A DNA stretch of 20,898 nucleotides, taken from the NCBI GenBank assembly GCA_035509415.1, contig DATJLQ010000171.1:1-20898 (forward strand), written 5' to 3'. The DNA comes from DATJLQ01 sp035509415. Lineage in GTDB: Bacteria > Pseudomonadota > Alphaproteobacteria > JACZXZ01. The notes beneath the pieces are model-generated. The model saw only the letters and a program-made list of their open reading frames with translations, was not told the DNA's origin and made no database searches. The translations under genes were made by a program, and so were the position numbers. How positions within the stretch are numbered: the first letter of the stretch is position 1; every line of letters starts with the position of its first letter. Positions 13,729 through 20,898 of the stretch are shown in pieces.

Positions 13729-16506
13729 CTACTCCGCTTCCGCCTCCGACATGCTCTTCGCGGGCTTACGCGCTTTCGCTGTCTTCTTCGGCGCGGTGGA
13801 TTTCATGGTTGCGGCGGCCTTGGGGGCGACCACCTTGGGCGCGCGGATTTTGCCCGCGCGGCCCTTGGCGCCGGCCTTGGCCGCGCGCTGGGCAAGCAAT
13901 TCGACCGCCTGCTCCATCGTCACACTCTCGGGCGCGATGGATTTTGGCAGGGTCGCGTTCAGCTTGCCATGTTTCACATAGGGCCCATAGGTGCCCTTGA
14001 AGATGCGGACGACCTGCGCGTCCGCGGGATGGGGGCCGAGCTCGCGCAAGGCGGTCGAGCCGCGCGTCTTCGCCTGCGCGAGCAGGTCGACCGCGCGGTT
14101 GACCCCGATGGTGAAGAGCTCGTCCGAGGAGGGCAGGCTCTTGAAGGTGCCCTCGTGCTTGATGTAGGGGCCGAAGCGGCCGAGCCCGGCGGTGATCGGC
14201 TTCCCGGTCTCGGGATGGAGACCGACCTCGCGCGGCAGCGCCAGAAGCCGCGTCGCGAGCTCGAGGCTCACATCGTCGGGCTTCACGTCGCGCGGGAGGG
14301 AGACGCGCTTCGGCTTGGGCGCGGCCACCTTCGGGGCCTTCTTCCTTTTCTTCTTGGCGCCGGGGACCTCGACCTCGGGAGCGGCGGCCGGTGCCGCCTC
14401 GTGCGCGACCGCGGCACCGTTGCCGTTGGCGCTCGCGGCGGCCGCCGCGGCAGCGCTCGCCTCGTCGCCGAGCTGGATATAGTAGCCGTAGGGCCCTTTC
14501 CGGAGCGCCACCGCGAGGCCGGTCGCGGCGTCGGTGCCGAGCGGCTTCGGTCCCTCGAGCCCGGGCGCGGCGCCGTTGGCGCCGTTGCCGGCCACCTCGA
14601 GCGGCCTTGTGTAGCGGCATTCCGGGTAGTTCGAGCAGCCGATGAAGGCGCCGAATTTGCCGAGCTTCAGGCCGAGCTTGCCGTTGCCGCACACCGGGCA
14701 GGCGCGCGGGTCCTTCCCCTCGCCGTGGTCGGGGAAGAAATGCGGCCCGAGCTCGTCGTTGAGCGCGTCGATCACCTGGGTGATCGAGAGCTCCTTGGTG
14801 CCCGAGACCGCCTTCGAGAAGTCGTTCCAGAAATCGCGCAGCACCTGCTTCCAGTCGATGTGCCCGTCCGAGATGTCGTCGAGCTTGTTCTCGAGGTCGG
14901 CGGTGAAATTGTACTCGACGTAGCGCTTGAAGAAGCTCTCGAGGAACGCGGTGACGATGCGCCCGCGATCCTCGGGAATGAAGCGCGCCTTCTCGAGGCG
15001 CACGTATTTCCGGTCCTGCAGCACCTGGATGATGGAGGCGTAGGTGGAGGGCCGGCCGATGCCGAGCTCCTCGAGGCGCTTCACCAGGCTCGCCTCGGAA
15101 TAGCGCGGCGGCGGCTGGGTGAAATGCTGCTCGGGCACGATCGGCCCGCGCGCGAGATCGTCGCCTTCCTTGACCTGGGGCAGGCGGCGCTCGCTCTCCT
15201 CGTCCTCGCCCGGATCGTCGCGGCCTTCCTGATAGACGCGCAAGTACCCGTCGAACAGCACGACCGAGCCGGTCGCGCGCAAGGTCGCGGCGCCGCCCGC
15301 GTCGGCGATGTCGACCGCGACCTGGTCGAGCACCGCGTTCTCCATCTGGCTCGCGACCGTGCGCAGCCAGATGAGCTCGTAGAGCCGGCGCTGGTCGTCA
15401 TCGAGGTGGCGCACGTCCTGCGGCCGGCGGAACAGATCGGTCGGCCGGATCGCCTCGTGAGCCTCTTGCGCGTTCTTGGCCGTGTTGCGGTAGCGGCGCG
15501 GCTCGGGCGGCACGTAGTTGGGGCCGAATTGCTGGCCGATGAGGCGCCGGGACGCGGCGAGCGCCTCGTTCGCGAGTGCGACACTGTCGGTACGCATATA
15601 GGTGATGAGGCCGACCGTCTCGCCACCCACGTCGACGCCCTCGTAGAGGCGCTGCGCCGTGCGCATGGTGCGCGACGCGCCGAAGCCCAATTTGCGCGAC
15701 GCCTCCTGCTGGAGGGTCGAGGTGGTGAAGGGCGGGTTCGGGCTGCGGCGCTGCTGCTTGCGCTCGACCTTGACGACCTTGTAGGCGCCGCGCTCGATGG
15801 CCTTGACCGCGGCGTCGGCCGCTTCCCGGTCCTTGAGGTCGAACTTGTCGAGCTTGCGGCCGTTGAGATGGGTGAGCCGCGCCGAGAGCACCTGGCCGTC
15901 CTCGGTGCGGAACTCGACGTCGACGGTCCAATATTCCTGGGGCTTGAAGCGCTCGATCTCGGATTCGCGCTCGCATACGAGCCGGAGGGCGACCGACTGC
16001 ACGCGCCCCGCCGAGCGGCTCCCGGGAAGCTTGCGCCACAGCACGGGCGAGAGGGTGAAGCCCACCAGATAATCGAGCGCGCGGCGCGCCAGATAGGCCT
16101 CGACCAGCTCGCGGTTCACGTCGCGCGGATGCGCCATCGCATCCAGCACCGCGTCCTTGGTGATTTCGTTGAAGACGACGCGCTTCACCTCGATCTTGTC
16201 GAGGGCGTTGCGCTCCTTGAGCAGCTGGAACACGTGCCAGGAGATGGCCTCGCCCTCGCGGTCCGGGTCGGTCGCGAGGAACAGCTTGTCGGCGTGCTTC
16301 AAGGCCCCCGCGATGGTGCGGATATGCTTCTCCGAGCCGGCATCCACCTCCCAGGACATGGAAAAATCGTCGTCCGGGCGGACCGAGCCGTCCTTGGGCG
16401 GGAGGTCCCGCACATGGCCATAGCTCGCCACCACCACATAGTCCTTGCCCAGGTACTTGTTGATGGTCTTGGCCTTGGCCGGCGATTCGACGACGACGAC
16501 GTTCAT
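13729..16506 (-). CDS. topA: DNA topoisomerase I (type IA)
   Basis: A 925-residue type IA topoisomerase relaxing negative supercoils. The TOPRIM domain has Glu7 (VVVESPAKAKTI) and LATDPDREGEAI (Asp80, Asp82, Glu84). The active-site Tyr303 is in GLITYMRTDSV. SAGRVQSVALRLV (165-177) and the central domains follow to about residue 590. A single C4 zinc finger uses Cys603, 606, 624 and 630. The remainder consists of short TopA C-terminal repeats (FGPYIKHEGTFKSL, YGPYVKHGKLNATLP) and a Lys/Ala-rich tail. A low-complexity insert (681-733) splits one C-terminal repeat. AAGGA lies 13 bases before the ATG, rather far. dprA lies 97 bases upstream and rnr 11 bases downstream. Confidence 0.98.
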   Translation of the reverse strand: MNVVVVESPAKAKTINKYLGKDYVVVASYGHVRDLPPKDGSVRPDDDFSMSWEVDAGSEKHIRTIAGALKHADKLFLATDPDREGEAISWHVFQLLKERNALDKIEVKRVVFNEITKDAVLDAMAHPRDVNRELVEAYLARRALDYLVGFTLSPVLWRKLPGSRSAGRVQSVALRLVCERESEIERFKPQEYWTVDVEFRTEDGQVLSARLTHLNGRKLDKFDLKDREAADAAVKAIERGAYKVVKVERKQQRRSPNPPFTTSTLQQEASRKLGFGASRTMRTAQRLYEGVDVGGETVGLITYMRTDSVALANEALAASRRLIGQQFGPNYVPPEPRRYRNTAKNAQEAHEAIRPTDLFRRPQDVRHLDDDQRRLYELIWLRTVASQMENAVLDQVAVDIADAGGAATLRATGSVVLFDGYLRVYQEGRDDPGEDEESERRLPQVKEGDDLARGPIVPEQHFTQPPPRYSEASLVKRLEELGIGRPSTYASIIQVLQDRKYVRLEKARFIPEDRGRIVTAFLESFFKRYVEYNFTADLENKLDDISDGHIDWKQVLRDFWNDFSKAVSGTKELSITQVIDALNDELGPHFFPDHGEGKDPRACPVCGNGKLGLKLGKFGAFIGCSNYPECRYTRPLEVAGNGANGAAPGLEGPKPLGTDAATGLAVALRKGPYGYYIQLGDEASAAAAAAASANGNGAAVAHEAAPAAAPEVEVPGAKKKRKKAPKVAAPKPKRVSLPRDVKPDDVSLELATRLLALPREVGLHPETGKPITAGLGRFGPYIKHEGTFKSLPSSDELFTIGVNRAVDLLAQAKTRGSTALRELGPHPADAQVVRIFKGTYGPYVKHGKLNATLPKSIAPESVTMEQAVELLAQRAAKAGAKGRAGKIRAPKVVAPKAAATMKSTAPKKTAKARKPAKSMSEAEAE

Positions 16507-16603
16507 TGCGGCAATGCGTTCCTTTGCCTGCCCAGCGATCCTTGGGAGCCGGCGGTTGCGGGCCCGCCCATGTTCGAAGGGCCGGGAACCTAAGGGTTTT
16601 TGG

Positions 16604-17722
16604 CTAAAAGAGCAAGCTCACCCGGTTTCCGGGCTGGCGCTCGAGCCGACCTGCGAGCTCTAATTCGAGCAGGACCAATGACATAACAGCGGGGCTTAAA
16701 TGGGTATGCCGGAGCAGTTCGTCAACCGGCACCGGCTGGGGTCCGAGCGCCTCCAGGACCAGCCGGCGGGCCCGTTGGAGCTCCGAGTCGGGCGGCGGCT
16801 TGGGCGGGCCCGCGGGGGGTTCGGGGGGCGGCTCGGCAAGCGGTTTGGGAGTCAGCCCCTCGATTCCCGCGAGTACGTCGGCCGCCGTCTCGACCAGATG
16901 CGCGCCCTCGCGCAACAGGCCGTTCGCCCCTTTGGAGCGCGGGTCGAGCGGCGAGCCGGGGACCGCGAACACCTCGCGCCCCTGGTCGGCCGCAAGCCGC
17001 GCGGTGATGAGCGAGCCCGAGCGCTCCGCCGCCTCGACCACCACGACGCCCAAGGCGAGGCCCGAGACGATGCGGTTCCGGCGCGGGAAATGGCGTCCCT
17101 GGGGCACGGTGCCGGGCGGCATTTCCGAGAGCGCCAGACCCTGGCCGACCACCGCGTCGTAGAGCTTGCGGTTCTCCTCGGGATAGACCACGTCGACGCC
17201 GCCCGCCATGACGGCGACGGTGCCGGTCGCGAGCGCGCCCTCGTGGGCACTCGCATCGACGCCGCGCGCGAGGCCCGAGACCACGACGAGCCCCGCCTGG
17301 CCGAGCTCGGCCGCGAGCGCCTTCGCGAAGCGCCGCCCGTTCACCGACGCGTTGCGCGCGCCGACGATCGCGATCATGCGCTTCTCGAGGAGATGGACGT
17401 GGCCGCGGAGGAACAGGACCGGCGGCGCGTCCTCGATCGCGCGCAGGGTCGCGGGATAGGCGCTCTCGTCGCGGCAGAGGAGCGTGGCGCCGAACGACGC
17501 CGCCTCCTTGACCTCGGCCTCGACCGCGGCGCGTGTCGGAATCTTGATCGGCCGCTCGCGCCCGCCGCGCCGCGCGAGCTGGGGCAAGGCTTCCAACGCC
17601 GCCGCCGCATTGCCGTAACGCTCGAGCAATTGATAGAAGGTGATGGGGCCGACATTCTCGCTGCGGATCAAGCGCAGCCAGTCGAGCCGCTCGCCGGCGC
17701 TGAAGGATTTCCCCCGCCCCAT
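16604..17722 (-). CDS. dprA: DNA-processing protein DprA
   Basis: A 372-residue DprA/Smf protein, which in transforming bacteria binds incoming single-stranded DNA and loads RecA. An N-terminal SAM-like region (about 10-50, ERLDWLRLIRSENVGPITFY) precedes the Rossmann-like DprA domain. That domain includes MIAIVGARNAS (116-126), VVSGLARGVDASAH (147-160), FPRRNRIVSGLA and AERSGSLITARLA. A Pro-rich linker (about 293-312) connects to a C-terminal winged helix (about 313-372) ending RVSLLF. The ATG was chosen because ERLDWLRLI follows at the family's normal distance, although no clear Shine-Dalgarno sequence is present. It lies 31 bases after plsY and probably belongs to the same transcript. Presence of dprA alone does not show natural competence. 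Confidence 0.95.
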   Translation of the reverse strand: MGRGKSFSAGERLDWLRLIRSENVGPITFYQLLERYGNAAAALEALPQLARRGGRERPIKIPTRAAVEAEVKEAASFGATLLCRDESAYPATLRAIEDAPPVLFLRGHVHLLEKRMIAIVGARNASVNGRRFAKALAAELGQAGLVVVSGLARGVDASAHEGALATGTVAVMAGGVDVVYPEENRKLYDAVVGQGLALSEMPPGTVPQGRHFPRRNRIVSGLALGVVVVEAAERSGSLITARLAADQGREVFAVPGSPLDPRSKGANGLLREGAHLVETAADVLAGIEGLTPKPLAEPPPEPPAGPPKPPPDSELQRARRLVLEALGPQPVPVDELLRHTHLSPAVMSLVLLELELAGRLERQPGNRVSLLF

Positions 17723-17753
17723 CGCGCGAGAATGGATAAAGCGGCGCCGATCG

Positions 17754-18377
17754 TCAACCCGAAGATGCGGGGGGTCCGGACTGAGGGTGGCCCGACTTCG
17801 TCCCGATCTTGCTCTCGGTGCCGGCGAGGAGGCGCGCGATGTTCGCGCGGTGGCGCCAGAACACCAGGATCGCGATGAAGAGCGCGAGGGCGGCCACGCG
17901 CCGGTCGGTGAGGTACCAGGCATAAAACGGCGCGAGCCCGTAGCTAACGAGGGCCGCAAGCGAGGAATAGCGCGTGGCCGCCGCGACCGCGAGCCAGAGC
18001 GCGAGCCCCACGAGCCCGATCGGGAGCGAGATCGCGACCATGACGCCGAGCCCGGTCGCAACCCCCTTGCCGCCGCGGAAGCGGAGCCAGACCGGGTACA
18101 TGTGCCCGACCACGGCCGCGGCCCCCGCGACGAGCCCGGCATCGCCGCTATAGGCGCTCGCGATCAGCACGGGGATGGCGCCCTTGGCCGCGTCGCACAG
18201 CAGCGTGATCGCGGCGAGCGGCTTGTGGCCCGTGCGCAGCACGTTGGTGGCGCCGATATTGCCCGAGCCCATCTCGCGGATGTCGCCCAGACCCGCGGCG
18301 CGCGCGAGGAGATAGCCGGACGGGATCGAGCCCAGGAAATAGCCCGCGACCAACGCCGCTGCGAGTTGGGCGCTCAT
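17754..18377 (-). CDS. plsY: Glycerol-3-phosphate acyltransferase PlsY
   Basis: A 207-residue integral membrane enzyme that transfers acyl groups from acyl-phosphate to glycerol-3-phosphate, the first step of phospholipid synthesis. The three conserved loops are present: GSIPSGYLLAR (16-26), GSGNIGATNVLRTG (37-50) and GHMYPVWLRFRGGKGVAT (about 91-108), plus FWRHRANIARLLAGTE near the C-terminus. Five or so hydrophobic helices alternate with these loops. The final 15 residues are hydrophilic and not family-typical. It lies between pyrC (37 bases upstream) and dprA (31 bases downstream), a common alphaproteobacterial grouping. Confidence 0.96.
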   Translation of the reverse strand: MSAQLAAALVAGYFLGSIPSGYLLARAAGLGDIREMGSGNIGATNVLRTGHKPLAAITLLCDAAKGAIPVLIASAYSGDAGLVAGAAAVVGHMYPVWLRFRGGKGVATGLGVMVAISLPIGLVGLALWLAVAAATRYSSLAALVSYGLAPFYAWYLTDRRVAALALFIAILVFWRHRANIARLLAGTESKIGTKSGHPQSGPPASSG

Positions 18378-18414
18378 GATCGGGTCGCGAGGATGGATGC
18401 GCGCGCCATCGCGA

Positions 18415-19731
18415 TCACGCGCCGTCGACGAACACGGAGCGCCCGTCGACGATGGTGCGCAGCACGCGGCCCCGGAGCTCCATGCCCGCGAAGGGCGAGT
18501 TCTTCGACTTCGAGCGGAATTCGCTCTCCTCGACGGTCCAGCGCCGGTCGGGATCGAAGATCACGAGATCGGCCGCGGCGCCCTTGGCGAGGCGCCCGGT
18601 CGCGAGGCCCAGAAGATCGGCGGGCCGCGAGGTCAAGGGCGCGAGCAGGGCCGCGAGCTTGATCTTCTTCTTGTGATGGAGGGCGAGCGCGAGCGGGAGC
18701 AGCGTCTCGAGCCCGATGATGCCGGCTTCGGCCTGCGCGAAGGGCTGGCGCTTGCTGTCCTGGTCGTGGGGCGCGTGGTCGGAGGCGATCGCGTCGATGG
18801 TGCCGTCGGCCACGCCCTCGATAAGCGCCTCGCGGTCCGCCGTCGAGCGCAGCGGCGGCGAGACCTTGGCGAAGGTGCGGTAGTCGCCGACCGCGGTTTC
18901 GTCGAGCGTGAAGTAATGAGGCGCCGTGTCGCAGCTCACCGGGAGGCCGCGCTCCTTCGCCTTGCGGATCGCGTCGAGCGCATCCGCCGTCGAGACGTGG
19001 GACGCGTGGTAGCGCCCGCCCGTGAGCTCGACCAGGCGCAGATCGCGCTCGACCATGATCACCTCGGCGGCGGCCGGGATGCCCGCGAGGCCGAGGCGCG
19101 TCGCAACCTCGCCCTCGTTCATCGCACCCCCCGCGGCGAGCCCGGGATCCTCGGGATGCTGGATGATGAGCGCATCGAAGCCGCGCGCATAGCTGAGCGC
19201 GCGCCGCATCACGAGCGGGTCCGCGACCGCGCGGAGGCCGTCGCTGAACGCCAAGGCACCCGCCTCCTTGAGAAGGCCGATCTCGGCGAGCTGCTTTCCT
19301 TCGATGCCTTGCGTGACCGAGGCGTGGCAATAGACCTTGACCAGCTTCACCTCGCGCGCGCGCCGGGCGATGAACTCGACCCCCGCCACGTCGTCGATCA
19401 CGGGGTCGGTATTGGGGAGGCACACCATCGCGGCGACGCCGCCCGCGGCGGCCGCGCGGCTGCCGGTCTCGATCGTCTCCTTGTGCTCTTCGCCCGGCTC
19501 GCGCAGCTGCACGCGCATGTCGACCAGGCCGGGAGCCAAGCTGGCGCCCTTGCAGTCGACGCTCTTGATGCCCTCCGGCACGCCGTCGTTGAAGAGGCGC
19601 GCGCCGAAATCGGCGATGCGCTCGCCGTCGGTCAAGAGGGCGCCGTGCCGGTCGAGGCCGCTCGCGGGATCGATGAGGCGCGCGTTCACGTAGGCGACCC
19701 GGCCGGGCCGCTTTTCGAGCGGGATGCTCAT
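18415..19731 (-). CDS. pyrC: Dihydroorotase-family protein PyrC with altered HxH metal site
   Basis: A 438-residue amidohydrolase of the dihydroorotase family (carbamoyl-aspartate to dihydroorotate, pyrimidine synthesis). Family landmarks include APGLVDM (66-72), PNTDPVIDD, YHASHVSTADAL (His242, His245), DTAPHYFTLDE, VSPPLRS and IASDHAPHDQDSKR (Asp318). The usual D-x-H-x-H-x-R metal motif reads DMRVQLR, with Arg73 and Gln75 where the two His ligands belong. Other ligand positions (Asp164, His192, His245, Asp318) appear kept. From memory, Rhodospirillales PyrC proteins share this MRVQLREPG variant. The ATG overlaps the pyrB stop (ATGA), suggesting coupled synthesis and possibly a PyrB-PyrC complex. 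It may be catalytic with a modified metal site, or partly structural. Confidence 0.9.
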   Translation of the reverse strand: MSIPLEKRPGRVAYVNARLIDPASGLDRHGALLTDGERIADFGARLFNDGVPEGIKSVDCKGASLAPGLVDMRVQLREPGEEHKETIETGSRAAAAGGVAAMVCLPNTDPVIDDVAGVEFIARRAREVKLVKVYCHASVTQGIEGKQLAEIGLLKEAGALAFSDGLRAVADPLVMRRALSYARGFDALIIQHPEDPGLAAGGAMNEGEVATRLGLAGIPAAAEVIMVERDLRLVELTGGRYHASHVSTADALDAIRKAKERGLPVSCDTAPHYFTLDETAVGDYRTFAKVSPPLRSTADREALIEGVADGTIDAIASDHAPHDQDSKRQPFAQAEAGIIGLETLLPLALALHHKKKIKLAALLAPLTSRPADLLGLATGRLAKGAAADLVIFDPDRRWTVEESEFRSKSKNSPFAGMELRGRVLRTIVDGRSVFVDGA

Positions 19732-20780
19732 CGCTTGGCCTTCCCGCGCGCGGGCCGCGCGCGCGCCGGGCGCGCGGCGGCGCCGTTGCCGTTGCGATCG
19801 CCGTTGCCGTTCGCGGGCGCGTTCGAGGGCATGTTGCGGCGCATGAGGATGTCGAGGCACGCCATGCGCACCGCGACCCCCATCTCGACCTGCTCGTGGA
19901 TGGCGCTGCGGCCGATATCGTCCGCGACCTCGCTGTCGATCTCGACGCCGCGGTTCATCGGCCCGGGATGCATGATCATGGCGTCGGGCTTGGCGAGGGC
20001 GAGTTTCGCGTAGTCGAGGCCGAAGAAGTGGAAATACTCGCGGATCGAGGGTACGAAGGAGCCGTGCATGCGCTCGGTCTGGAGGCGCAGCATCATGATC
20101 ACGTCGACGCCTTTGAGCCCGCTTTTCATGTCGTAATAAGGCTCGACGCCGAAGGCGCGGATGCTGCCCGGCAAGAGCGTGGGCGGGGCCACGACGCGCA
20201 GCTTGGCGCCCATGGCGTTGAGCAGGAGGAAGTTCGAGCGCGCGACGCGGCTGTGCAGGATGTCGCCGCAGATCGCGATGGTGAGGCCGCGGATCCGGCC
20301 CTTGCGGCGCCGGATGGTGAGTGCGTCGAGGAGGGCCTGGGTCGGATGCTCGTGGCTGCCGTCGCCGGCGTTGATCACCGAGCAGTTGACCTTGTCCGAG
20401 AGCAGCTTGACGGCACCCGAGTCCGAGTGGCGCACCACCAGCACGTCGGGGTGCATGGCATTGAGCGTCATCGCGGTGTCGATCAGGGTCTCGCCCTTCT
20501 TGATCGAGCTCGCCTGGGCCTGCATGTTGATGACGTCGCCGCCGAGGCGCTTCCCCGCGAGCTCGAACGAGGTGCGGGTGCGGGTCGAGTTCTCGAAGAA
20601 GAGATTGATGAGCGTGCGGCCGCGCAAGACGGCGCTTTTCTTGTCCGCCTGGCGGCTTTGCTCGACATAGCCCTCGGCGAGATCGAGCAGGAGCGTGATC
20701 TCGCCTGCCGAAAGGCCTTGGATGCCCAATAGATGCCGGTGGGGAAAGCGGAGCGAGGGCGAGGGGGCGTTGGCGACCAT
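19728..20780 (-). CDS. pyrB: Aspartate carbamoyltransferase catalytic subunit
   Basis: A 350-residue aspartate carbamoyltransferase that joins carbamoyl phosphate and aspartate in pyrimidine synthesis. The carbamoyl-phosphate motif is FFENSTRTRTSFE (61-73). SSIKKGETLIDT (91-102), GDGSHEHPTQALLDALT, MLRLQTER and MHPGPMNRGVEI follow, all in order. The core ends near residue 316. A further 34 residues are low complexity, with NGNG repeats and then Ala/Arg/Lys, longer than usual for the family. The ATG is supported by FPHRHLLGIQGLS just after it. There is no Shine-Dalgarno sequence; a TATAGT hexamer ends nine bases upstream, suggesting a leaderless message. It overlaps pyrC by ATGA and heads the minus-strand series. 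Confidence 0.97.
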   Translation of the reverse strand: MVANAPSPSLRFPHRHLLGIQGLSAGEITLLLDLAEGYVEQSRQADKKSAVLRGRTLINLFFENSTRTRTSFELAGKRLGGDVINMQAQASSIKKGETLIDTAMTLNAMHPDVLVVRHSDSGAVKLLSDKVNCSVINAGDGSHEHPTQALLDALTIRRRKGRIRGLTIAICGDILHSRVARSNFLLLNAMGAKLRVVAPPTLLPGSIRAFGVEPYYDMKSGLKGVDVIMMLRLQTERMHGSFVPSIREYFHFFGLDYAKLALAKPDAMIMHPGPMNRGVEIDSEVADDIGRSAIHEQVEMGVAVRMACLDILMRRNMPSNAPANGNGDRNGNGAAARPARARPARGKAKR

Positions 20781-20789
20781 TAAAGCCGC

Positions 20790-20819
20790 ACTATACGGCG
20801 CGAGCCCCTTCTACGGCAA
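20790..20819 (-). promoter_or_regulatory. Candidate pyrB promoter giving a near-leaderless transcript
   Basis: On the minus strand TTGCCG (20819-20814) and TATAGT (20795-20790) are 18 bases apart. The -10 ends nine bases before the pyrB ATG, so transcription would begin within about three bases of the start codon. No Shine-Dalgarno sequence lies in between. The -35 matches the consensus at only its first three bases. Confidence 0.4.
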
Positions 20820-20898
20820 GAACCCCTGGGACAGGGTAGTGACGCAGTTTGAAACTCCGGCCATGGTCCAAGTTCGCGTCATCACCGGGCCCCCGGGA

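Noticed and set aside
13969..16593. Very long open frame (874 codons) on the plus strand opposite topA, and similar ones opposite the S41 protease/DUF983 (8996-11104) and rnr (12029-13981)
   Set aside because: They mirror well-supported minus-strand genes, have no family motifs, and are expected in GC-rich DNA where antisense stops are rare.
20863..20898. Possible start of a divergent plus-strand gene at the right edge (ATG at 20863)
   Set aside because: Only 12 codons remain in the window and there is no convincing ribosome binding site, so it cannot be supported.

Overview
The window is about 20.9 kb of GC-rich chromosomal DNA from an alphaproteobacterium. The adjacent DivK and PleD genes and an EipB-type (DUF1849) envelope protein support this assignment. 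The order pyrB-pyrC-plsY-dprA-topA-rnr-DUF983-rpmG and the form of PyrC suggest a Rhodospirillales-like lineage, which is inference. Coding density is high, and long open frames lie opposite many genes as a by-product of base composition.

Layout. At 1-214 there are two pieces of one DUF6691 (YeeE/YedE-like) membrane protein gene in opposite orientations, a decayed or artefactually joined pseudogene. At 322-1287 (-) is a D-2-hydroxyacid dehydrogenase, divergent from eipB at 1470-2327 (+). eipB converges on a two-gene unit, a Mak-type ROK sugar kinase (3645-4574, -) and DNA polymerase IV (2335-3648, -), joined by an ATGA overlap. Divergent from mak is the cell-cycle/c-di-GMP pair divK (4768-5133, +) and pleD (5179-6585, +).

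Between pleD and rpmG lies a stretch of clearly lower GC (about 6650-8480). It carries one gene, a glutamic-type (G1/eqolisin) peptidase homologue on the minus strand. A single in-frame TGA interrupts it exactly where the family has a conserved Trp, while both catalytic residues and a strong ribosome binding site remain.

From 8531 to 20780 everything recognised lies on the minus strand and is housekeeping. In transcription order it runs: pyrB and pyrC (pyrimidine synthesis, ATGA overlap), plsY (phospholipid synthesis), dprA, topA, rnr, a DUF983 membrane protein coupled by ATGA to an S41 C-terminal-processing lipoprotein protease, a small secreted six-cysteine protein, and rpmG (ribosomal protein bL33). 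rpmG has its own sigma70-like promoter at the edge of a small tandem repeat that reiterates the -35 sequence, and a strong hairpin after its stop.

No tRNA, rRNA, CRISPR array, transposase or prophage was seen. The most unusual items are the TGA-interrupted G1 peptidase in its low-GC island, the self-inverted DUF6691 fragments, the -35-bearing repeat upstream of rpmG, a PyrC lacking the HxH metal motif, and low-complexity NGNG/Ala/Lys/Arg segments added to TopA and PyrB.
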